NCBI GenBank assembly: GCA_028583605.1
Contig: CM053327.1
Span: 16,851,629-16,915,628 of the forward strand
Direction of reading: 5' to 3'
DNA length: 64,000 nucleotides
Source: Dastarcus helophoroides
Taxonomy: Eukaryota; Arthropoda; Insecta; Coleoptera; Bothrideridae
The notes beneath the pieces were generated by a model. The model was not told where the DNA came from. It saw only the letters and a list, made by a program, of their open reading frames with translations, and searched no databases. Shown one piece after another: positions 11,136 through 23,099 of this stretch. The position numbers were made by a program, and so were the translations under genes. How positions within the stretch are numbered: the stretch's first letter is position 1; each line of letters starts with the position of its first letter.

Positions 11136-13472
11136 TCCATATCGGACAATTTGAAAGTTAAAGTTACAAACCGTAGCCATAGGGCTAAATTAAGCAAAAA
11201 AAACTGGATGATCTAGCATTACGATGAACCAAAGAGAAGGCACAACTTTGTTCTAAAAAGGGAAAAAAATTGTTTCAGTAGTGTAGAACAAACGAATAAA
11301 AAGTTGCTCGTTATTTTCAGCTAGAGGGTAAACTAGCACTTCGTTGTAACAGATTTGGCTAGACATTTCAAAAGAATATTTAAAAGCAATTCAATCAACC
11401 TAATGGTTCAATGAAATTTTAATTCTTTTTTAAAAACAACCGGGTCACCCTTCACGAATTTTACATTAAAAATCGGAGAGCTTTTAATTATTTTGGATGA
11501 TTAAATTTATTTACAAAAGATTTACGTTTATATATTCCAACTTAAACTTATTTTTAAATGTCATTGTCACTAAAACAGAAATTATTTGTGTATTTATAGA
11601 CATCGAGTAGATTCCATCTCACCAGCTTTGGTAAACATCCGTATGTATATTTTTGTGTTTATATAAAGCTATATTTTTTTTGTAAATATGTGTGGCCACA
11701 CTCATATACCTTATGCGCTTGTATTTCTTCTACGAACAAAGTAGCGTGGATTCTACGTAAGCAGAATATAAAATATTCTCTTAAAATTAAATTGAAACTT
11801 TTTTGCATATTGAATTATAAAATGCGTTGTGTACTGAAAATAAAATAAAATGAAACTGAAACTTTCCTAATTTAAAAATATCCTTCTTCAAAGGTGAATT
11901 TGCATTTCTTTGTATTTTCCTAGAAGTTCCTAGTTATTACACGTACATCGAGTCAATGACCATTTCACATTCCACAAATGTACAGGGTAATGGTTTGTTT
12001 AAATAAATTTTGAATTTAAAGTCGAAATTTTACGAAAAAATTAACACTTACAAAATTGAAGCTAGCATTTCGGGAGAACGTCAAAAAATTCGAGATTTAT
12101 GATAAAAACACATTATTTTGATTTTAAAATTTGAATTTTTTTTAATTTTCAACTAAGGCCGTGCTCCTGGTTCGCAATAAATTCTGTGACCTCGAGACTC
12201 AGTATCAGGATTGTAATATAAAATTAAATAATATGCACCAAACACCTGCATGTTATATTAAACAGGTGCATGGTTGTAGTAATCATATTTATGATGTCTG
12301 CGGAAGGATTTATAAATCTGGCATCGTTGCACCCTATACCGGTACAGAAGTCAATGGTAGTTTAAAAAGGAGTATACATTAAATTTGGAAAAAAAATCAA
12401 TGTAAATATGCATTCAATACTTTTTTTATTCGCGTATTCATACCGTACTCGTTTTTCTGTCTTCTCTTGAAGTTAGTGACGTTTTGAATGATTATTATTT
12501 TTTAATAGCTTACTCCATAAAGAATGAGATTACCATAATAATTAAATGGGTGTTAACTTATTGGAAACCTTTTCATTCCTGTTTTAAATATTTTTACAAA
12601 TATTGCAAATGAAGTTACACCAATAAATGCTCGAATACTTTCAGTCGTTGAAAAAAATCAAATTTAACAACAAAACAAAAACATAAAAAAGCATCGAAAG
12701 TGATTTTTTGTCAAAACTTGATATATTAGTGCCCAAAATTGAATTTACAAGGTTTAACATTTCTAATTCTCAAGCTGGATGAATAAATCGACTTTTTTAG
12801 TATCCGATTAACTCATTAAAAGTATTATTAATCTTTTTGTCTTGTCAAAAACTGAAAATCTTAAAACTTTCCAGAGTAAGACGGATGCCTTTTTTCTTCC
12901 TTATAATAAAAATGATTTACACATTTACAAAATGGCTTATTTTCAACTATTTAATAGATCTAATCATTGACTTGTTATATAACTTCATCGGCTTAAAAGT
13001 TGTTTATGTACCTATTATATTTTGTGTCGTTTAATGCTAAAAACATTTAAACTATTAATTGGTACTTTACTCACTATTATGTAATGTAATATAAAATGTC
13101 CTGCCCCATTCAAAAAGATACTCTATTAATTTATTGGCAAAAGTGTGATTGCTATATTTGTTTATTCTTTTGACATCAGGAATCACTACCATACCATGCA
13201 ACACTGAGATTTAGTAATAACAAATCATTAAATAAACCAATTTTAATCGAACCAATGCCAATGACACAAAACACAAAATCTAATTAAAAATACATTAAAG
13301 CATGATTTTCTGTCTAAGAGCTGTGTTGTATTTTATCCCGTCCGGGTATTGACCTAGAAAAAGGTAATATTTTGTAAACATCTCGCACATCTCATTTCCA
13401 TTTCACTAGAAGTAGCACCACCAACATCGTTTCGCCCATTTTGAATGTGTTGTTAAAGGTTATTTATTTCAG
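11136..13472. other. Intronic DNA, no gene recognised
   Basis: Ordinary AT-rich sequence. A small palindrome around 12236-12272 ('gcaccaaacacctgcat' facing 'aacaggtgcatgg') is the only structure noticed. A polypyrimidine/TTTCAG acceptor precedes the next exon. Confidence 0.5.
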
Positions 13473-13646
13473 ATGGTACCCAACTGCGGGGGCGGAGGAG
13501 GAGACAGTTCTGAGTCCCATGATACCGATGCCCTCGCAGACGATCTTGACAGCCCCCCGTCCATCAGAAGAAGGCCACCACAAGGAAAAGCCATCTCTAG
13601 ACCCCATTCCGATTTGCTCAACCAAATACTCATCGATAAATTTAAG
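13473..13646 (+). CDS. RhoGEF gene, internal coding exon (Gly/acidic linker)
   Basis: The exon is bounded by TTATTTCAG| and AAG|GTCAGT and is 174 nt, exactly 58 codons, phase 0 at both ends. The product starts MVPNCGGGGGDSSESHDTD and continues with 'SIRRRPPQGKAISRPHSD' and 'LLNQILIDKFK'. The methionine need not be an initiator, since a strong acceptor sits directly before it. No catalytic domain is present; this is part of the long N-terminal region before SH3. The frame stays open past the donor to a stop at 13782, and a second in-phase donor (AAG|GTCAGA) ends at 13775, so a 43-codon longer form is possible. The following intron, up to 36187, is about 22.5 kb. Confidence 0.75.
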
Positions 13647-13885
13647 GTCAGTACTAGCGCTATTCAACAAAAAAGAATTGTACAATCTTCCAATAACCCT
13701 CACTTAGTAGAATTGTTCGATATGAAAATTTTGGCCCAGTCAAATTATGCTAAAAAAGTGCCTACCTTTCAAAAGGTCAGATAACGCTGATTTTTCTTTC
13801 ATATTGTTTGGAGTAAAGTAGAGGTTAAAAAACCAAGTTTTCGACATTGGAAGTCCTGTGCTTAATCTGCGATCCATCAACAAAA

Positions 13886-15332
13886 AAAAAATTCGTACTG
13901 TTTTTGGTTTGTCGAGAATAACTCTTTTTCTAAGTGACGTAGCGTAACAATAGCTATTATCATTTATAAAGAGCACTAAATAATCTACAATTCGGTATAT
14001 AAAGTTTTTTTCTAAACCCAATTTCACCTGAGTTACAGAACTTTGAAAAAAGTCATTTTCTTAAAATTGTACTAAGGTAACAATTCATTTCATCTTTTCG
14101 GAGCAAAGTCAACATTCCGTGCTGTTTTCACATTGTTGAACTGTGTTAAGCACCTAAAGGCACCAAATTTGTGATACTCGGCAGATGACTTCTTCTGCAC
14201 AAAGTACATCTAGAAACAAAATAATTCCATGACTGAGATATTCAACACTTACGATGAGGTACTTTGAGGTCACTATGGCTGCAATATTTTAAAAATTTTT
14301 GATGGATATCCCACAAATGCTGTACAAAAAGTACCAAGAATGCTGAAAGACACTGATATCATAATATATGTATGTGCATGGGAAAAATAAATTTTGCTTT
14401 ATTCCTTGAGAGGTACCAAAACTTAAAAATGTTTCTCAGTTTTTTCACAGGCTGACTCAATCCTTTGGGAAAATAGTTAAGGCTGGAGAAAGTTTCTTTG
14501 TAGCTACATCGTATCTGGATGTGATATAGGTATATAAACGCTCTATAATTTATATTATCCACAACTTTGTTAAGTCTGCCTCGAGAAATAAATTGAGCAT
14601 ACCACGATTGCCGCCAACCACCATTCATTCAGAATAACCAACAATTTCAAACGTGGTTGGAGGATGCAAAAGATCCTGTGGAATAGTAATGGAAAATGGA
14701 AACGTAGCAATCAAACGTTATAACCATAAATAATCCAGCTCATTAGCCAAGTTGATTTCAGGCATCTGTAAAAGAAGGCTGCAGGCAGATCTTGCAGCTG
14801 CAGAAAATCTATGCTGAAGTATTCTGTAATTTGCAAAAACGTTTGTGAACAGTCTTGTACAAAGGTACCGGGAGTGTTTAACAATGGTAATAAAGAGGAC
14901 GTACTTTTGGCATAATATAAGAATAGTGAAATATGAAAACCTTTCTTCTACATCTAAGTCTTCCAGCAAAGTGCAGGAAGATTTTTCCACCACTAAACAG
15001 TTTAAATGAATAAAAGTGTAAAATAGTAAATCTCGGAGTGGCAATTATTAACAAAAAATATATTTCATTTTAACAGTCAGTAATATAACCTTTCCGTATT
15101 AATGTTTTCACTACTATTTTACAACTAATAAAAGTGTATTATAGGCATTATTTTGAATTTTTTTTCCACTTCAAATATTCATAGCTCGCTTGCTATTAAG
15201 TTTAGAAAAAAACTTTGTATACCAAATTATCGATCATTTTATGCTCTTTATAAATGATAATAGTTATTGTTACGCTAGGTCGCTTAGTAAAAAAATTATT
15301 CCTGAAAAACTAAAAAGAATCACGCAATTTTT
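13886..15332. repeat. Pair of ~130-bp inverted repeats enclosing 1.2 kb
   Basis: 13886-14017 reads in reverse complement very like 15201-15332. Shared blocks include 'tttagaaaaaaactttatat' (diverged), 'gctctttataaatgataata' and 'attgttacgcta'. Identity is perhaps 75-80% by eye. The 1.2 kb between has no convincing gene. It could be the two ends of a decayed DNA transposon or two independent insertions of one repeat. Confidence 0.65.
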
Positions 15333-16210
15333 ATCTACTTTTAAGCATTGACTGGACTATTTTATAAACTCCGTGTAACAATGAATTGCAAGGAAATTTC
15401 GTTTATTTATTATTAAGAAAATTTAGGGGTTTTCTATTAGATGTTACATTAATAATTAATGTATCGATAAAGTGATAAATTAATAAACATACCAGGAAGT
15501 TAACCAGTGGCGATCTACTGGTTTGAGTGAATTAGAGATATCTGCCACTGAGTTTTCCGCGTAAAAATTTCTAATATGTTGACAAAATCAGTAAGAGATG
15601 AGTAAGTACAGTTGAGTTGGACCAGCACCAGAAAACAGCTGGTTCATTGTTCCGTACTTTTTCCAACAAGAAAACTCCAACTACCAGACTAATGATGAAT
15701 TATTTAGCAAAGCGCATTATATCGTATTTGCAATTGTCGAGACACATCTGCGGGTTTTAAGTCAAGTTTTGAGCAGATATGATAATAAATACTTCCACAT
15801 AAATTAAAAGGTAAAACATAAAGACCAAAAAAATATAGAAAACTTATCTGTCTTTGCAAATTCGTAATTTTTTAATAATTTTGACTAGTATCTGAAGAAG
15901 AATTACGAATCCAAGATGTCAGATACAAATCTTCGCAAATTCTTATTCTCAATTTCAGTTCGTTTAGAATCGTGGTTCTTAGTAATGCACCTCCTTGGAG
16001 ATGTTTTATTGCTTAAGGAAAAGAGGTCTGCAGCAAATTGGTTTCAAAAAGAGATCTCTTTCTTGAATGGACCACAAACCACACGTAAACGTCATCAGTG
16101 ACATTTAAACGATTAATAGCTTTTGTTTTTATACAGAAGATCCAAAAGTAGCGCATGATTTCATTACTTACGTAAATTACAATGTATGCTTAAAATCCTA
16201 AAACAGATCG
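15333..16210. other. Intronic DNA, no gene recognised
   Basis: AT-rich sequence without coding potential that I can support; open frames here are short and unlike any family known to me. Confidence 0.5.
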
Positions 16211-16214
16211 ATTT

Positions 16215-16390
16215 TTAATTCTAAAGTGACATTTTACAACCATATGTGTAATGTTGATAGTTCAAACTTAACTTAAATTTGAAAGAAACATATTATTTCA
16301 TACATCCAAATAGAAAGTGACTTTTACATTTTTGGAAAGTGAATCCTTCCATCCAGACAAATGTCACTTTTAACCCATGTTATTGTCATC
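16215..16390. repeat. Degenerate inverted-repeat element (GTTAAAAGT family)
   Basis: The left part reads 'taaagtgacattttacaacc' and the right part 'acaaatgtcacttttaaccc', which pair as diverged inverted repeats. The core TCACTTTTAA is shared with the small elements at 4562-4680 and 5714-5830. Confidence 0.45.
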
Positions 16391-16439
16391 AATATTCATT
16401 AGATAGCCAAACTGTTTAAAAAATAAAATATATTGTGTA

Positions 16440-16545
16440 TCTAGCAGTAAAAGCAATACGTTCCCGGACGATGATGTAAATTGCGGCCGAAACGTTAGCC
16501 GAGGCCTACAAACATCAAAATCTGGGAATGTGTTTTTACTACGAG
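16440..16545 (+). mobile_element. Penelope-like terminal-repeat fragment with a degenerate hammerhead-like core
   Basis: The stretch 'gacgatgatg' followed by 'gcggccGAAACGTTAGCC' keeps the GAUGA and GAAA blocks and the palindrome AACGUU seen in the Penelope hammerhead-like motifs elsewhere in the window. The stem II and stem I pairings are poor. It is followed by 'tctgggaatgtgtttttact'. I treat it as an old fragment of a third Penelope family. Confidence 0.4.
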
Positions 16546-17145
16546 GGACGCATACTATTTTTTTTTTGAAGTCGCAATCGATATTAAATTAAGGAATTTT
16601 TATAAGTTCATGACGTTTTCCATTGTCATTTAATGTTTTATGAAATCGTTTCATTGGCAATCACTATTTGTTTCTTGGTATCCGGAACAGGAAAGTTACT
16701 TACTTTATCAGCCTAAAGGTACGTTTAGATTAGACACTTTATTCCGTATATTTCTCTCTGACGTAAAATATATCATGAGTGAACCATCCCGAGAGAAGCT
16801 ATCGGAGGCTAATCGCACAGCTAGGATAAATTATTCGACATAAAATGTCGACAGGAATTTCAGCCAGTGTTTGACATATATCTCAGAAGTCGTAGTCGTC
16901 TACTTTCTCTCGAGATATTTCATACGATTTAAGATACTATTCCATATAAGGAATTTGCAAATTTAATTAGATAAATTTTGATTGTTTAAAGTAGCAAAGA
17001 CATTGCATATCGACACTTTATCTCAGCTAGAAGGGTCAGCAATTTTATTCAGCTATATTTGTATCAGATACCTGAGATATCTATCATGCAATAAGCCTCT
17101 AATCTAAACGCACCCTAAGACTGAAAAAACATTCTCGGACTGTTT
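16546..17145. other. Intronic DNA, no gene recognised
   Basis: No gene or clear repeat seen. An open frame at 16640-16843 resembles nothing I know. Confidence 0.45.
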
Positions 17146-17149
17146 TTGG

Positions 17150-18766
17150 TGGTTCTTCAGTAACGGACTAAAATGATTGAAATTGCTCTGAGAAAGCAGG
17201 CATCCTCGATTTTATAATCCACTACTTCCCTGAGTAGTCGATTTGAGTGAATTTCGGCTCTATCGAACTCTCTTCTTGCGGCTTTCCTTACCGCTTCTCT
17301 ATTGTTTCAATTTGTAGATCTTCGTGAATTCTTCCTGTTGGTTACAAACCAGGTAACGTTGGTTATCATCCTTAGCGTTGTGTTTTGTAGTGTTCGTAGT
17401 ATATTTATATTAGATTTTGCTGTATATCCCCAGCAAGTCATTATAGGTTGTATAGCTGCTTTGTAAATTAGTCGGTTATTTCTCAGACTGAGACGGCTTT
17501 TTCTGCACAGTAGCGAATAAATTCTTGTTCTTACCTTCATTTCTTAGCGTGTTCCATATGGTTTCTGAAGATTAGTTTTTTATCCAAGGTTATTCCTAGA
17601 TATTTTGCTTCTTCTGTCCATGGAATGTCTTCATTGAAAATATTTAGATTTTCATCTGGATGTGTCCTTTTTCTTGTCATATATGTGGCTGTACTTCTGT
17701 CCCCATTGACTTCAGTACACCATTTTTCAAACCATTCCTCCATTTGATTGAGGGCTTCTTGCAATCTTCTAACTATTATTTCTTGCCTTGTGCGCTTTGC
17801 TAGAATCGCTGCATCATCCGCATACAGTGCTATCTTTACTCCGTTTGGCTTGGGAATATCATGCATATATTCGTTAAATAGAGTGGGGCCTGGAACCGAG
17901 CCTTGTGGAACCCCAGCTCTTATTCTTCTTTCTTCTGTTATTATTCCATCCAGTTTTACTTCGAATTTTCTATTTTCCAAATAGGATTGGATTATTCTTG
18001 TTAATTTGGGATTGATATTCGCTCTATGCATTTTATATAATAGTCCTTTGTGTCAGACTTTGTCAAAAGCCTTGACAACATCTAAACAGACCAACCCCGT
18101 GGACTGTTTATCGTTCAATCCTTGCGCAACTTCTTCGACCAACCTCAAAGCCTGTTGTGTAGTGCTGTGTACCGGCTCAAATTCAAATTGTTCTTCCGGT
18201 ATTATCTCTAATCTTTCCAATTCTTCTTGCAATCTTGAGCAGATTATTTTTTCTGCCACTTTACCTATGGCTGGGAGAAGACTTACCGGTCTTTGATTTT
18301 GGGGATATGTGGGGCCTTTTCCCGGAATTTCTATATACTGGGAAAATGTTTCATTTCTATTATCGAGTTGATAATTTTCTTGATATTTCCAATCTCCACT
18401 TCCGGGAGATTTTTTATGGCCAAATTTGAGATTTGATCTCTTCCTGGTGCTTTTTTCTTCGCCATATTCTTGATTATTGACTTAATTTCTTCCACATTTG
18501 TTTCCCTTATTGGTCCTCCATTCTCATTTGCCTCTGCTTTTTTTCTCAGAAGCCTGTTCACTTGTGCTATTTGTTCATCGTTGTAATTTCTGTAGCTGCA
18601 TTTCTCTGCTGCTCTAAGACCTGTCTCAATGCAGTCTGTGCTTTATTCATATTTCTTTTATCCTGAGGGTCAAGTGTCCTGTAATATTTCTTCTTTAGCT
18701 TGTTTTTCTCTCTTGCTAGTTCTTTTATATAGCGGCTATTTCTTCTATAATCCCGTCTTTCCACTA
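17150..18766 (-). pseudogene. Jockey-type non-LTR retrotransposon, 5'-truncated reverse transcriptase
   Basis: Read on the minus strand, the blocks follow the order of a LINE reverse transcriptase. First is a basic pre-RT helix ('YIKELAREKNKLKKKYYRTL'), then the finger motif 'KKAPGRDQISNLAIKNLP' and 'IIPEEQFEFEPVHSTTQQA'. Next come catalytic motif A 'VCLDVVKAFDKV', motif B 'GVPQGSVPGPTLFNEYMHDI', motif C 'ALYADDAAILA', the thumb ('KYLGITLDKKL') and 'LIYKAAIQPIMTCWGY'. Both catalytic Asp positions survive, but frameshifts or stops separate the blocks near 18565, 18300, 18040 and 17535. The endonuclease and ORF1 are absent, as expected for 5' truncation. The truncated end meets Penelope sequence directly at about 18766. 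The 3' end is placed only roughly. Confidence 0.85.
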
Positions 18767-19185
18767 CACCTAATCCTAAAATTAACCCTTATATACGAAG
18801 AATATTCACTTCGTGCATAATCGACTGCATCCGAACGCGCATGCGCATCCAGTCATACACGTTGTAGGGTCACAATTGTTCATCTATCAACTTTAACTAT
18901 TTTCAGCAGAGATGTGTGGCCTAAAGGCCCAGCGCAGCCATTCGTAAGGTTGTCTCTAGCCTTGTGGATGGCTAAGCTTTATTCACATAGAATTCTTATT
19001 TACTAAAGCATTTTGGCTCATTTGAGGTACGGAAAAAGTGAGAAGTCAAGGGTTGCTCGCCATGCTTTTGAATTAGATAATAATATTAAACTATTAAGAG
19101 TAGTAATAATAATAAGCATTTTATGTTTAATGCATGTGAAAGCTTAGCCATCCATAAGGCTGGAGACAACCAGACTATTTTTCTC
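18767..19185. mobile_element. Penelope-like (family A) 3' fragments in inverted arrangement
   Basis: 18770-18990 matches the + strand of the Penelope fragment at 26640-26850 ('aagaatattcacttcgtgca', 'gtggcctaaaggcc', 'ggttgtctc'). After about 19010 the orientation flips: the + strand encodes 'VARHAFELDNNIKLL', the tail of the GIY-YIG region. 'gtgaaagcttagccatcca' then mirrors 'tggatggctaagctttattc'. So two 3' ends face each other, a known arrangement for Penelope-like insertions. The left edge touches the truncated 5' end of the Jockey-type LINE. Confidence 0.75.
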
Positions 19186-19775
19186 GGTTGGGTTGAAATT
19201 TATTGCATTAGACCATAAGACGATTTAGATTACTGAATGTGAGCCCATGATAAAGCTTGTTGTTGTTGTTGATGATGACCCTTATTATGTGTCTCATAAT
19301 TGTAAATCCAACTCATTAGTTTTAGATTAGTTTGGTTAATTGTACATGTCTGAAAAAAAAATATTTTTCCTCAGCTGTATGGGATATTTTTAGAAAATAT
19401 TATGTTTTTGGGTGTGCTGAATCCATCCATCACGTGTGATTTTTTTTTTCAAAATGCAAAATATTTATATAAAAGTGCATAACACTAATGAAAAATCCCC
19501 ATGTTACTAAAATGAGCTAAAGAATATTTCTTATAATCAAAGAAGCAATTTCTTCATAAATATACTTAACATTTCGTATTTTCTTCTTTTATTTAATACT
19601 TTTCTAAACTCGCTTAATATGAAGAAGTAGTAATAACATCTTTTCAGAAGGAGTCAATGTCGTATTAATAATTTTGTTTTCGGCGAAGGGAAAGGCATCT
19701 CCAAATGGCCAGTTGGTTTTTTTTCTAATGGACTTCTCTGTCTAGAACTTTCCACCAGCAAAGAAAGAAGTGATA
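19186..19775. other. Intronic DNA, no gene recognised
   Basis: AT-rich; a short GTT/GAT microsatellite lies near 19259-19277. Nothing else supported. Confidence 0.5.
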
Positions 19776-19976
19776 CAGTAGACTCCCGCTAAAGTTGCGC
19801 TCACTGTACTGGATCGACCGTTAAAGTTGCTATTCCACGTTATCCATTGACAAAAAGTCCAATTCATTGCTCAAAAATTAGAGTGGGGGAATATCCACGC
19901 AACTTTAACGATCATATCCTGACAACTTTAACAAGCGGACAACTTTAACGGACGCAACTTTAGCGGGAGTCGACTG
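19776..19976. mobile_element. Pogo/Tigger-like MITE, copy 1
   Basis: The ends are inverted: CAGTAGACTCCCGCTAAAGT on the left, and the right end finishes AACTTTAGCGGGAGTCGACTG. TA dinucleotides flank both sides (19774-19775 and 19977-19978). Internal 'ctggatcgaccgttaaagtt' and repeated 'aactttaac' recur in the copy at 56473-56742. The 201-bp size excludes a transposase. The TA target and CAGT-type ends fit the pogo branch of Tc1/mariner. Confidence 0.85.
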
Positions 19977-20193
19977 TACTTTGTATAACCTGCATAGTAC
20001 TTACTAATATATGTCCGCTCAGTGTTACCAGATTTCGCGCAATTTCTAGATGTTCCACTCTCTCGCATTTTCTATGTAAATAAATGCAAAACTTGGAAAT
20101 GACGATACGACGATGAAACCTAAGGTTTGCAGATAGGATTCTATCAGAGGAAGTCTGACAGTTTGACAGCGTCATAACGCGATAGGACACGAC

Positions 20194-20612
20194 CACAGAT
20201 TATAGAGCAAAGATAGTGCACGATCGTAAAAAACGGCGTCGAAAAAGCATCTAGAGAGTAGGTGTGATATAATTCTACTACCAATAAGGAACGAATTATA
20301 TAAATATGGTTACTAAAGAGCTATCGATAAAAGTCTAAACTTGGCGACTTCGTTTAATTTTAATGTCATTTCTTAGTGTGTTCGTTCATATTTTTACAAA
20401 ATAAATGTTGTACTGAGCTGCAATTGATATTGTGATATTTTGCGCCGTTGATTGATCAATTTTTGTACCCCCATACATGACTATTGACAAATGGTTTTCA
20501 ACGGGAGAGAGAAAAGAAATGGTTGGAGCTACTCCACTTTCTAGATGCTTTTCCATCAAATTTTATACATGGTCAATATAGGGCCCGCCATATCCTTATT
20601 CTATAATCCGTA
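20194..20612 (-). mobile_element. CACGGATTATAG MITE (hAT-type), copy a
   Basis: The element starts CACAGATTATAG and ends CTATAATCCGTA, inverted versions of CACGGATTATAGAATAAGG. Flanks GACACGAC (20186-20193) and GGCACGAC (20613-20620) match at 7 of 8 positions, indicating an 8-bp target duplication and so hAT-type movement. The inside matches copy c (37390-37821) in opposite orientation, including 'ccatacatgac' and 'ttctataatccgt'. Length 419 bp, no coding capacity. Confidence 0.85.
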
Positions 20613-20620
20613 GGCACGAC

Positions 20621-22880
20621 TCCCTCTCTTCTTTTATATGAAAAATATAAAGACCTCTTTTGGGTCACCATTTTCTCTTGAAAGACAAAATTCTACTTTT
20701 AACTAATCTCAGGTAAAATATTACTAAACCCGTTATTCATATGCTAATCTCTCGCGGTGCGTTTTGTCCTATTCTGATTTAGCGTAGCGTTCGCTTACGG
20801 ATAAAATAAAAAACCGACAAATAGCAGTATCAAATATATCCCTAATACACAGGTACATTGCACCCATAAAGAATGCATAATTTTCGGAAACAAAGGGAAC
20901 ATTATTTTATAAAAAATCTCTCGAACCCGTCGATTTTGTTTTGTTCTTTTGTCATATTTTTCGTGTATTCAACTTTATATGGGTGTTTTTAAAAGTGCAC
21001 CCGAAATAAATTATATTATTTAAAATGGAACTTACAGAATAATTTCGTATATTTAGGTAGAGCTTTTCTTACCAAATATGATGATACTTATAGGGTTTGA
21101 TAAATAATCCTTTTGTCAAAAAAATACTTCAATCTCCACAACTAATTTAATTAATAAGAAAGCTCATTTGATCGACAGCACCATCTACTGCAGAGACAAA
21201 TTAGAACATTAAAACAAATAAATTGATCCGTCAATTCAAATTTAAAAGCTCCCTTTCAATTTGAACATTTTTTCTGTTAAATTCTAATTATTCACTTAAA
21301 TCCGCAGACGAAGTCGCGGGTAATGGCGAGTAATAACTAAAAGCAAAATTACTTTTGCATGGATTTTTTAACATCCAGAATAGGCTTCATTTTAAACAAG
21401 AGTTACACTTTTGAATGAATCTACAAATATGAGTTTTCAAGAAAATCTGACGTGATGGAAGTTTATGACTACTTTTCTCTATTTTAATGAATGAAAATCT
21501 ATAAGAAACAGTAGAAAAATCCTGTGCAGTTTTTGGTTGCGGCGCTGTTATAATCAAACTGATTCTTAAACAAAATATTGTTTATTTGTTAATATTGATA
21601 AATGACCTTATACCTTCTGTGCTTTTATTTAATAATTAAGTATAGAGCAACATAATTATCTTTAATTTTTCATAGTTACAACTGACACGATTCACTGCTC
21701 CAGGTGTCTTAGTCGGTTGAAACAATTTCATCTCTCTTTTAAAATACCTGTAGATATTTTTTAATGTAAAGAGTGCCATTATAACCTGATCCATTTATAA
21801 GCATATAATTGAGGTTCATATCACCAAATGCGCTGAGATAAACATGTTTGGATTGGTGCATTGGGCCAGGGACATTTTTCATATGCGGAAACCAAACTAC
21901 CGACAGATATTTAACTATGATCCGAAACCAAATAATTCCTATGGCTATTTAACATTGATTTTGAGTATATGTGTAATGTTGAATTCCTGCTTTTACTGAC
22001 TGCCTAGTTATTTTCGTTCGTTCGTTTATTTTTTAGAATCCTTGATATACTTATGAGCAGCATTAAGTAGGAGAATGTATTAAATAATAGTGTCCAACAG
22101 GCATTATTATTTGGTATCCTGATATTTAATTAACTCATGAAGATTTAAATCTCTTTTTCTTTCGTATTATTCTAAAAACACTTTGAGTGTGTTCACAAGC
22201 TTTGATTGTCATAAACTCGTGATTCAGGAGTCATGAATTACTTCCAATTTGCTAATCAAAATAGGTGCATATATGTGGAAAATTATTCAATTTCATCGCA
22301 ATTAGACGAATTTAGACATTTAGGCAAAGCACGACCGCCGATTTAGTTTGATAAACGCCTCCTGTTCATTCACATCTACGAGAGAAGCATCAACAAAACT
22401 AAATTAGCTCGTCAAAGGCCAGAGCCAATTAACGCTAACGTTTACTCCAAAGTGGGTTTATTGATATTTCAGACATGAATATATAATCTTCTAACTAACC
22501 CATAAAATTCACATATCCATAAAAGTGTAATTGGGTGGTTTATTGAGGAAAGTATCCGGTGTGCTACCTTAACGATGTTTTAATGGTCAACAAAACGTGT
22601 TACTGCCACAAATATTTTCCATCATTCAATTTTAAAATGTTGTAGGAGCATCATAAAAAAGGTGGCGCTTCGTTCAGGATCTGCATCACCCTTCCGCTAA
22701 ATAATAACAAATTAATCAGGGTTAAATAATTTATAAGATGAGCCAAATAAAAATGCATACCCAGTATATAATTTAAGTTGCATTTAATATTATGACTAAC
22801 TGAATTCAGTCCAAATGGGCAGTCAAATAAATGCAGCTTATTACGAACCAATCTGTAAGGTACGGAAGAATTAAAATACT
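20621..22880. other. Intronic DNA, no gene recognised
   Basis: No exon or repeat that I can support. Sequence is AT-rich and irregular; weak Penelope-like word matches begin only at about 22885. Confidence 0.5.
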
Positions 22881-22884
22881 GTAT

Positions 22885-23090
22885 ACTTGTCTCCTGAAAC
22901 CACAAAAAATTAAAACACAACATTTTCTCTAATGTGTTTCGATAGAAACAAATGCTCTCTGAAGATGATAGTTTGGCTATCGAAAGCATTAGAGCAAATC
23001 CTGTTGTGTTTTTAATTTTTCTTGGTTGAAGGTGACAAAATGTGTGTATTAATTTTTGAAGATAACCCAGAACCAATCCGTTCCACAAAA
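22885..23090. mobile_element. Penelope-like terminal repeats (family A), head-to-head pair
   Basis: The left half ('cttgtctcctgaaacc', then 'ctctaatgtgtttcgatag') is the minus-strand orientation of the family-A repeat, broken after the GAAA block. The right half ('ctctctgaagatgatag' to 'ttttcttggttgaaggtgac' and 'aaccaatccgttccac') is the plus-strand orientation. They join as a palindrome around 22945, and the right half holds a nearly intact hammerhead-like motif. Confidence 0.75.
22955..22994 (+). ncRNA. Hammerhead-ribozyme-like motif, family A copy 2
   Basis: Plus strand: CUCU stem I, core CUGAAGA, one extra U, stem II GAUAGU-UUG-GCUAUC (one G.U pair), GAAA, GCAUU, then AGAG closing stem I. 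Core and both stems are intact, but the AACGCGUU palindrome of the other copies is changed to AAGCAUU, weakening the proposed stem III. Known Penelope hammerheads have a very short stem III. Confidence 0.6.
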
Positions 23091-23099
23091 AAAAACTAT

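Noticed and set aside
17150..18766. Host or retron-type reverse transcriptase because of the YADD motif
   Set aside because: The order of motifs, pre-RT helix and thumb are those of a decayed Jockey-type LINE.
22651..23088. 145-codon minus-strand open frame
   Set aside because: Its start lies in a Penelope terminal-repeat palindrome and the remainder has no recognisable similarity.
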